A stretch of DNA of 64,000 nt from Parvicella tangerina. GTDB lineage: Bacteria > Bacteroidota > Bacteroidia > Flavobacteriales_D > Parvicellaceae. The notes below the pieces were generated by a model. The model ran no database searches. It was not told where the DNA came from and saw nothing but the letters and a program-made list of their open reading frames with translations. Each line of letters begins with the position of its first letter. Positions within the stretch are counted from its first letter, which is position 1. The position numbers and the translations under genes were made by a program. Shown here in pieces: positions 15,516 to 23,400 of this stretch. The stretch lies in the NCBI RefSeq assembly GCF_907165195.1, contig NZ_OU015584.1, forward strand, positions 1,054,001 through 1,118,000, written 5' to 3'.

Positions 15516-17387
15516 ATGCCGGATATAGTCAAACTTTTATCGGATAACATTGCGAATCAGATAGCGGCTGGTGAGGTGGTTCAGCGTCCCGCATCTGCAA
15601 TTAAGGAACTCCTGGAAAATGCAATAGATTCTGGAGCTTCTAAAGTTGATGTCGTAATCAAGGATGCAGGAAAAACATTAATGCAGGTCATCGATAACGG
15701 TTGCGGAATGACCGAAACTGATGCTCGAATGGCTTTTGAACGTCACGCTACCTCCAAGATTGCTACTTCTGATGATTTATTCAACATAAGAACTAAAGGT
15801 TTTAGAGGTGAAGCACTAGCTTCAATTGCGGCCGTAGCTCAGGTTGAACTCAAAACACGTCAGCATGATGTAGAGTTGGGTAATAAACTGAAAATTGAGG
15901 GAAGTAAGGTAATTGAGCAAGATCATATAAGTTGTCCAGTTGGGTCTAACTTTATGGTGAAAAACCTCTTTTTCAATGTTCCTGCGAGAAGAAATTTCCT
16001 GAAGTCTAATGCGGTAGAAACGCGTCATATCATAGATGAAATAGAGCGTGTTGCATTGGCGCATCCAGATGTTCATTTTACATTTCATAACAATGGCTCA
16101 GAAGTGTTTAATCTTCCTCCTGGTAATCACCGACAACGCATTGTCGGGATCTTCGGTAAACGTTATAATGAAAGACTGGTTCCGATTCAGGAAGAAACAA
16201 CAATCGTCAACTTGTCTGGATATGTTATCAAGCCTGAGTTTTGTAAGCGTACTAGGGGAGAACAATTTTTCTTTGTTAATAATCGATTTATCAAGAATCA
16301 TTATTTGAACAATGCCGTTAAGCGCGCCTATGATCAGTTGTTGAATAAAGATCAGTACGCTTCTTATTTTATTTTTATGGAGTTAGATCCTAAAACGATC
16401 GATATTAATATACACCCTACCAAGACCGAAGTGAAGTTTGAGGATGATAAATCGATGTATGCCATCATCAATAGCGCTGTCAGAAATTCATTGGGTAAGT
16501 TTAACATAGCTCCAACCATAGATTTTAATCAGGAGAATTCTTTCAATGTGCCTCCTATTCCAAAGAATAAAGTCATTGTGGAGCCACAGGTAAAAGTAGA
16601 TCCAACTTTTAATCCTTTTAAGGAAGATGGTTCATCTTCGGGTGGTCAGAGAAGCAGTTCGAGTGGGGGAGGCAATAGTTTTCGCATTCGGCAGTCTGCC
16701 CAGCAGATTGAAGCCAATCTTGAAATGCTATCCAATGCCAATGCAGATGCAGAACAACTGAAGATGTCTGACAATATTTCAGACGAATCGAATTTGGAAC
16801 GAAATTCGACAGGGAAAGTGATGTATGGGGCGGAAAAAACGTCTCAACTACATGGTAAGTACATTCTGACTCAGGTGAGAAGTAGTTTGATCATTATTGA
16901 TCAGCATCGTGCCCATTGTCAGGTGTTGTTTGAACGATTCAAATCCATGATGGAACAAGGTGAAGTAATGACCCAGCGGTTGTTATTTCCTCAAATGGTG
17001 GAGTTGGACTCCAGCGACTATGGTGTTATGATGGATTTGTTGCCAGAAGTGAAAAAGTTAGGTTTTGATATGGAGAGCCTCGGAAAAAATACGATCACGA
17101 TCAATGGCGTGCCTGTTGGAATGAAGGAGGATGACTTGGGAAAAGTAGTAGAAGGATTTATAGAACAGTGTAAAGATAACGCATCGTTGGTGACAAAGGA
17201 AAAAGATCAGATGGCCTGGAACCTGGCAAAGAGTGGGAGTATAAAAAGAGGGAAGCTGTTGTCCTTAGAAGAAATGAATATGCTCATTGATGAATTGTTT
17301 GGATGTGCAAGTAGTGAGTACGACTTTAAAGGAAATAAGATTGTGGTAAGAATGGAAGAGTCAGAAATTGATGAAAAATTTGCATAG
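15516..17387 (+). CDS. mutL: DNA mismatch repair protein MutL
   Basis: A 623-residue GHKL ATPase. ATP-binding motifs are KELLENAIDSGA, VIDNGCGM and TKGFRGEALASIAAV. A disordered Ser/Gly-rich linker (about 370-400) separates the N-terminal ATPase from the C-terminal dimerisation domain. MutL links MutS mismatch recognition to strand removal. The C-terminal endonuclease motif DQHA(X)2E(X)4E is changed to DQHRAHCQVLFE and the later CPHGRP zinc motif is missing, so intrinsic nicking is unlikely. Its stop is directly followed by the rhomboid ATG. Confidence 0.97.
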   Translation: MPDIVKLLSDNIANQIAAGEVVQRPASAIKELLENAIDSGASKVDVVIKDAGKTLMQVIDNGCGMTETDARMAFERHATSKIATSDDLFNIRTKGFRGEALASIAAVAQVELKTRQHDVELGNKLKIEGSKVIEQDHISCPVGSNFMVKNLFFNVPARRNFLKSNAVETRHIIDEIERVALAHPDVHFTFHNNGSEVFNLPPGNHRQRIVGIFGKRYNERLVPIQEETTIVNLSGYVIKPEFCKRTRGEQFFFVNNRFIKNHYLNNAVKRAYDQLLNKDQYASYFIFMELDPKTIDINIHPTKTEVKFEDDKSMYAIINSAVRNSLGKFNIAPTIDFNQENSFNVPPIPKNKVIVEPQVKVDPTFNPFKEDGSSSGGQRSSSSGGGNSFRIRQSAQQIEANLEMLSNANADAEQLKMSDNISDESNLERNSTGKVMYGAEKTSQLHGKYILTQVRSSLIIIDQHRAHCQVLFERFKSMMEQGEVMTQRLLFPQMVELDSSDYGVMMDLLPEVKKLGFDMESLGKNTITINGVPVGMKEDDLGKVVEGFIEQCKDNASLVTKEKDQMAWNLAKSGSIKRGKLLSLEEMNMLIDELFGCASSEYDFKGNKIVVRMEESEIDEKFA

Positions 17388-18104
17388 ATGTTAGATCAGT
17401 TGTTTAGAAATATGCCTCCAGTGGTCAAGAATTTACTGATCATCAATGTGTTGGTATTCATTGTTGTGCGCATTGCTGAGTGGAAGGGGGTTGATTTGGT
17501 AACCTTGTTGGCACTGAATCACTACTCTAATGAAGGGTTTTACCCCTTTCAATACGTTACTTCAATGTTCTTGCATTACGACTTATTTCATTTGTTTGCT
17601 AACATGCTGGGGTTGGTTTCATTTGGCTCAAACCTCGAACGATTTATAGGGCCCAAGAAAATGTTAATCTTGTACGTAGTTTCTGGACTAGCAGGTAACT
17701 TTTTCTATCACGGATTTCACATGGCTGAACTATGGTTTTTTGGTGAGAATATCTTCAATGGAACGTTAGATTACGAGAGGTTTATATACAACTTGAATAA
17801 TGGCGATAATGTGGAGTTAGTTTCTCGCATTGTAATGTCAAAAGCGCTCGGTGCATCTGGAGCTGTATTTGGTATCTTCGCTGGAGTGTATAGATATTTT
17901 CCAAATACGGAAGTGATGTTGCTGTTCCCGCCTATACCACTTAAGATAAAATGGCTGTTTGCAGTACTGATGATCGGATCAGTAGTGTTATCAATATATC
18001 CATTTATGATGCAGGGAATTGCGCACATGGCTCACTTTGGTGGGGGATTAGCTGGATTGATTTTGGTGGAAATTTGGCAAAAAGATAAAACAACGTTCTA
18101 CTGA
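17388..18104 (+). CDS. Rhomboid family intramembrane serine protease
   Basis: A 238-residue membrane protein. The active-site serine lies in GASGAVFG (Ser157) and the histidine in AHFGGGLAGL (His216), with the HLFANM motif near residue 68. Hydrophobic segments fit six helices. Rhomboids cleave membrane-spanning substrates. The ATG immediately follows the mutL stop and its own stop overlaps the next ATG, so the three genes form an operon. An unusual long loop (about 105-150) precedes the catalytic helix. Confidence 0.9.
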   Translation: MLDQLFRNMPPVVKNLLIINVLVFIVVRIAEWKGVDLVTLLALNHYSNEGFYPFQYVTSMFLHYDLFHLFANMLGLVSFGSNLERFIGPKKMLILYVVSGLAGNFFYHGFHMAELWFFGENIFNGTLDYERFIYNLNNGDNVELVSRIVMSKALGASGAVFGIFAGVYRYFPNTEVMLLFPPIPLKIKWLFAVLMIGSVVLSIYPFMMQGIAHMAHFGGGLAGLILVEIWQKDKTTFY

Positions 18105-19006
18105 TGAGTACGGTAATGGATAGTATAAAATATCAATTTAGGCAAGGAGGAATGTACTTGAACCTGTTCTACGTTAATGTGGGAGTTTTTCTGGTTTTTT
18201 CCATCTTGATCTTACTGTCTGAATTAATGTTGAATCCATCTATAGTTGGCATTCCTTATAAGCTATTAGCGGTAAACACAGAGTTAAGTTCATTATTATA
18301 CAAACCCTGGACACTAATTACGAATGCTTTTGTTCATCGTGATTTTTTTCATCTCCTTTCCAACATGCTTTATCTATTCTTTTTGGGGGGAATGTTAGAA
18401 CAATACCTTGGGAAGAGAAAAATCTTATCCCTGTACTTACTCGGAGGTATAGTAGGGACACTTGTTCAGATAGCATCTAAGAATGCATTTCCACTATTCG
18501 CAAACATGCCAGATTATTACATTATAGGAGCTTCAGGCGCTGTGTTTGCGATAGCCGTGGGGTTGGTAACCTATAATCCGCAGTTGGAGGTGAGGTTGTT
18601 CGGGATCATTCCTGCCAAATTGATTTTTATTGTCGGTATTTTGTTTGCGCTTGAGTTTTTAAGACTTAGCAAAGTGGATGGCGTAGCTCATTTTGCTCAT
18701 GTAGGTGGAGGCTTGCTTGGTTTTATCAGTATGTATTATTATCGCAAGGGAACGGATATCTTAAGGTGGTTGGACAATTTGCAGGGAGTTTTTGCTGGAA
18801 AAAGGACGTATCGACCAAAAATGAAGGTGAAGCACTCTACCTTCAGAGAGCGAAGGCCAAAAGAAAAGCCACCACGTGATGACTATGATTACAATGCCTC
18901 GAAAGCAGCTCAGCAAGAGCGTTTAGACAAGATTCTGGACAAGATCAAGTACAAAGGTTATGATGGTCTGACCAAAGAGGAGAAGGAATTCCTCAATAGA
19001 TTTTAA
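18104..19006 (+). CDS. Rhomboid family serine protease with C-terminal cytoplasmic tail
   Basis: A 300-residue rhomboid with Ser145 in IGASGAVFAI and His199 in AHVGGGLLGF, plus HLLSNMLYLFFLGG near residue 83. After the last helix it has a basic, probably cytoplasmic tail of about 85 residues (KMKVKHSTFRERRPKEKPP), ending in a helical ERLDKILDKIKYKGYDGLT segment. That tail resembles ones seen in Bacteroidota rhomboids and may regulate or recruit. It overlaps the upstream rhomboid stop by 1 nt. Paralogous membrane proteases in tandem may form heteromers, though this is not shown. Confidence 0.9.
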   Translation: MSTVMDSIKYQFRQGGMYLNLFYVNVGVFLVFSILILLSELMLNPSIVGIPYKLLAVNTELSSLLYKPWTLITNAFVHRDFFHLLSNMLYLFFLGGMLEQYLGKRKILSLYLLGGIVGTLVQIASKNAFPLFANMPDYYIIGASGAVFAIAVGLVTYNPQLEVRLFGIIPAKLIFIVGILFALEFLRLSKVDGVAHFAHVGGGLLGFISMYYYRKGTDILRWLDNLQGVFAGKRTYRPKMKVKHSTFRERRPKEKPPRDDYDYNASKAAQQERLDKILDKIKYKGYDGLTKEEKEFLNRF

Positions 19007-19020
19007 CTTATCTTCGTTGT

Positions 19021-20172
19021 GTGATCTCCTATCTAGTAGCAACATTCCAAAAGCAAAATGTATTCAACAAGCTGGTATTGTGGTTGAATCTTTTTGTTAT
19101 TCTGCTATTACTAATTAGCTATACCGCACCATTTATTAATCCGAAGACTTCTGTTTTTTTTGCATACATGGGGTTGTTGTATCCCGTTTTCGCTGGTGTT
19201 AATTTACTTTTTTCGGTTTACTGGGTCTTATGGAAAAAACACCTTTTTATCTATTCACTAGCGGCCATCATGCTCGGGTTATTATCCTTTAGTCGCTTTT
19301 TTCAAATGACGTTCTATCAGCCCGCATCAGAGCATACGAATAAGATCGAAGTAATGAGCTTTAATGTAAGACTATTTGATCTTTATAATTGGACAGGAAA
19401 CCTCGAAAGCAAGGAAAATATTCAGAAGTTTATTAAGCAGGAGAATGTTGACGTTATTTGCTTTCAGGAATACTATAGAGGTGTTAAGGTGCATTTCTCG
19501 GTGCGGGAGTTTATGGAACAAGAAGTTGGGTATACCTACTGCTATGAGCATATCACAACCTCAGCTAAAGAGAAGGATGGTGTTGGAAACAACCTGTTTG
19601 GATCAGCCATATTTTCTAAATATCCATTTATTGATTCTGGTTATGTGGAGTTTGAGAACGATGAAAATAATCACGTGTCCTGGATAGATATTGTCAAAGG
19701 AGAGGACACATTGCGGATTGTTAATGCACACATCGGGTCTATGCGCTTACAAAATGCCGATTATCAACTCATCGGAGGGAATGATAACAAGAAGTGGGCA
19801 CGCGAAAAACAGTTTCCGCAAGATATTTTTACGAGGATGACTAGGGGGTTTTACAGACGAGAAGAGCAGTTGGTAACATTTAAAAAATTCTTAAGCACCT
19901 CACCTTATCGAGTTGTGGTTTGTGTAGATCTAAATGATACTCCGAATTCCTATGCCTATAATGAAATGGTTGAAAAACTGAAAGATGCCTTCATGATCTC
20001 TGGTTGGGGATTGGGAAGTACCTACGTAGGAGAGAATATCTTTAATCGAATCATGCCAGTTAATCGCATTGATTACATCTTTCACAGCGAAGGAATAGAT
20101 TCTAGGAATTTTACTACGCACAAGGAAAAGTTGTCAGACCATAAGGCCATTTCTTGTGAGGTTTGGTTTTAG
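19021..20172 (+). CDS. Endonuclease/exonuclease/phosphatase (EEP) family membrane protein
   Basis: A 383-residue protein with three N-terminal hydrophobic segments (about 15-100), followed by an EEP domain. Motifs are MSFNVRLFD, DVICFQEYY (metal-binding Glu), DLNDTPNSYAY and IDYIFHS, then SDHKAI near the end. The substrate (DNA, inositol phosphate or lipid) cannot be told from sequence. The start is GTG, 14 nt after the rhomboid gene, and an ATCTTCG-type -7-like element lies just upstream. Its stop overlaps a remnant methyltransferase end on the other strand. Confidence 0.85.
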   Translation: MISYLVATFQKQNVFNKLVLWLNLFVILLLLISYTAPFINPKTSVFFAYMGLLYPVFAGVNLLFSVYWVLWKKHLFIYSLAAIMLGLLSFSRFFQMTFYQPASEHTNKIEVMSFNVRLFDLYNWTGNLESKENIQKFIKQENVDVICFQEYYRGVKVHFSVREFMEQEVGYTYCYEHITTSAKEKDGVGNNLFGSAIFSKYPFIDSGYVEFENDENNHVSWIDIVKGEDTLRIVNAHIGSMRLQNADYQLIGGNDNKKWAREKQFPQDIFTRMTRGFYRREEQLVTFKKFLSTSPYRVVVCVDLNDTPNSYAYNEMVEKLKDAFMISGWGLGSTYVGENIFNRIMPVNRIDYIFHSEGIDSRNFTTHKEKLSDHKAISCEVWF

Positions 20173-20211
20173 CCAATCACAAAAATACAAGGACGTTTGT
20201 GCAAGTTGGGA
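20169..20211 (-). pseudogene. 3' remnant of a second SAM-methyltransferase gene copy
   Basis: On the minus strand this reads PNLHKRPCIFVIG then stop, matching PNLHKRPCIFVLD-stop at the end of the intact methyltransferase gene at 25977. The 27 bp at 20185-20211 are identical to 25993-26019. The last five codons differ only by L/I, D/G and synonymous changes, which points to a true coding relic and not chance. The remnant stop shares TTAG with the EEP stop. Upstream of it the reading frame no longer matches the family. Confidence 0.75.
20185..20211. repeat. 27-bp direct repeat, left copy
   Basis: Identical to 25993-26019 and lying inside the methyltransferase 3' remnant. With the right copy it flanks a 5.8-kb segment carrying only the giant T9SS gene. 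Confidence 0.9.
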
Positions 20212-20334
20212 TACAAAAGTTGTTGTTTCAAATGAATTTAAGTATATTATTCTGTTTTAAATAGATTCATGCCCTCCAATCAAAACGATAAGCGAAGATT
20301 TTTGTCAGTCTAGTAGTGTAACACTAGGCAACTA

Positions 20335-20363
20335 TTTGAAATGTAATTAGTTGTTTACTTTAG
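20335..20363 (+). promoter_or_regulatory. Promoter TTTG-N17-TACTTTAG of the giant T9SS gene
   Basis: TTTG at 20335-20338 and TACTTTAG at 20356-20363 (7 of 8 to TAnnTTTG at the defined positions) are separated by 17 bp, about 67 nt before the ATG at 20431. Confidence 0.4.
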
Positions 20364-20430
20364 CACCCCCCTCGATGAAGAATCTTCCGTTATTAAGAAT
20401 AGGCCGAACTATAAAATCTTACTTTGACTA

Positions 20431-23400
20431 ATGCTCAATAGGAACTACCTCATACTAATTACCTTATTGCTGCAATCCTCGCTGTTCGCACAAAATTGGA
20501 TTACTCGCGCTGGAGGTGGAGGAATGGATGAATCCTATGATGTAGAAGTAGATGCTTCGGGCAATTATTATTCAACAGGGTATCTATCTACATCAACTGA
20601 TTTTGGAGGGTCTATTGTGGTATCCTCAGCAGGTGCAAGTGATATATACGTTGCTCAGTCGTCTAATTCAGGAAACTTTGTTTGGGCAAAAACATTTGGG
20701 GGAAACTTTGCAGACAGAGGGTATGATATTGATGTTGATGATGATGGAAGTTCGGTGATTACTGGCTTTTTTACAGGTACAGCGCAATTTGATGGAGTTA
20801 CTCTGATAAGTACCACTAATTCACAAGACCTATTTGTGGTTAAATTAGATAATACAGGTAACGTTGTGTGGGCAATATCTGATGGAGGATCGGGGGCTGA
20901 AACAGGATATGCAGTAGCATTTGATCACTCAGGAAACGTTGTTGTAACAGGTCAATTCAGAGGAGTTACCTCTATAGCTGGTAATACTTTTGTTTCCGAA
21001 GTTGATCCAAATACTGGTTTGGAAACATTTGATATTTTCGTTGCCAAATATGATAGCAACGGAAGCCCTCTGTGGTCTCATTCAGGTACTTCGATTTATG
21101 ATAATAGGGGATTGGCTATAGATGTAGATCATGATAACAATATTGTTCTAACGGGCCAATTTACCGATACGCTAACCCTTGCAGGGGTAGTTTATCCCAA
21201 TACAATCTATAATGCTGGTTTGATTTGCCAATTGGATTCGCTAGGAAATGTTAATTGGTTTCGGAGGTTGGGGGCTTATCAAACCATGGCTTATGACGTT
21301 GAAGTGAATGCACAAGGGGAAATCTTTACCACAGGTGACTTTATGGGGAACATGTTCATTATTGATTCTACCTTGACCAATTACTCTATTTCAGGAAATT
21401 ACACTTACCATGTCTTTCTTTTGAAGTTTGATGTTGGCGGTCATGTATTGTGGGGCAACTCTTTTAGCTCTGAAGATAGAGTTTCATCAAAGGCTATTGC
21501 ATTACATCAAAATGGAGATATATTCATTACTGGAACTTTCAAATGCAACCTTACTGATTTTACAGATTCTCTGGGAACAGGACTATTTAATTCTGTTGGT
21601 TTTTATGATGTTTTTCAAGCAAGATTTTTATCGGATGGATCAAGAGATTGGGTTATGCAAACAGGAGGGCAGCGAGATGACTATTCTTCTGGAATAGCGG
21701 TTTTTAACACTAATTATCCTGTGGTAAGTGGAAGTTTTGATGAATATTTGAATTTTCCTGTAAATGCTGTTTCATTTGGTTCAGGGTTGTCTGGGAATAG
21801 TTTTGTACAACCCAATGGTTTTGGAAGTTATTATAGTTGTGGCCAATCGTATAAGTTTTTGAAATCTAATGGAGGAAAGGATATATATGTTGGAAATACC
21901 TATCATAGCTTGAATCAACATTACTACTATTACGATAACTTTTCTTTGCCGAGTGGAACTTGTTCGGGGTGGGTGGAACCATGCTTTAATCAGTTATCTA
22001 CAGAACAATGTTTGCCAGATTCAGTTGAAGCATGTGTAATGATGAATCTAACCATTTATCCCAATACTGTGGGCGCTGGAATTTCCCAAGACGCTCAGTT
22101 CTATTCAACAAGTCAGCCTTATCACCCGTATAACTCAAATAATGGTTACGCTGGATATATCCACCACATTGGTCCATACTGGGACTATTCTTACAACCTA
22201 TCGAATGATTCTGTCGATTACATAGGGGTTAGTGCTACAACAAATGTATTTGCCAACGTTTCAAGAAAGGATGGTTGTGATAGTTATTCAGACACTATTC
22301 ACGTTACTATTCATCCACAACCTAATATGCCGCTTCTATCCGATGATCATGGATTTAATAATCAGGATAGTGTTTGGTCAACTATTTATGCCTGTTTTCC
22401 AGACACCGCAAATTTTGAATTAGCCGGAATTGGTCTTCAAGATAGTATCTCCTTAATAAGTGAGCTTGGGTACGCTTTTTTGCAAGACTCAACAGGGGCA
22501 GTTTTCGATACAGATGATATTGATGTGTTCATAGTTGATTCCAACGGATGTGAAAACACGAAAGAAATTCATATTCAGATGGATCACCCCGTTCTTGATA
22601 CCATTGTGCCATATTTGATGTTATTTGATCAGGTTGATTTTAATGATAGTATTGAAATATGCAAAGGAGATAAAATCAATGTTCGCGTTTATGATTCATT
22701 ACATACTATCGTAGGAGATATTTATGAATATTTTTATACAGATGCTTTATATCATCAAAATTGGAATATTGGAGTGTCTAATAATTGTTTGAATAATGAA
22801 TGTCTTTCCGTGGATTATTATCCTTTAAACTCCGGATGGGTTCCATTTGAAGTGAATTTTACACTAGGTTATGATAATTACTGTGGTTTAGACACCACTC
22901 ACTATTTTATTTCGGATTCATTCTATGTACATCTAAACCCATTACCGCCACAACCCCCCATTGTGCTAGATGGAGATCAGGATTTTTGTCCAGGAGACAC
23001 TGTTAATGTTTGGGCAGATACCGTTGTTCAAGGAGGGGAATGGAGTGGCCCATTTATCGGTGTTAATAATGCGGGTGATAGCCTTTATGTAATCCTGCCA
23101 GGAACCTACAGTTACGAGTATGTAGTTGTAGACTCAATTACGGGTTGTAATGCTGATTATGAGGAAATACTTTACTTGAACAGTAAGTCTCCTCCAAACA
23201 TTTATATAGACTCTGGAAACAATATTATTTGTCCATTTGATTCGCTTTTGCTAACGGCAGACCCGGGTATTGCATATGATTGGGTTGGTCCTGATGGAAT
23301 GTCCATTGGGAATACACAAAGCATTTATGTACATGACCCTGGATTTTATCACTGCATTATAACAGACGCTGATCTCTGCGAAATGAATTCCAACTCTATC

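Larger units (their letters stand above)
20173..20430. other. Intergenic region between EEP gene and giant T9SS gene
   Basis: 258 bp. It starts with the methyltransferase remnant and ends with the promoter at 20335-20363. I see no ORF, hairpin with a T-tract, or tRNA in between. Confidence 0.5.
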
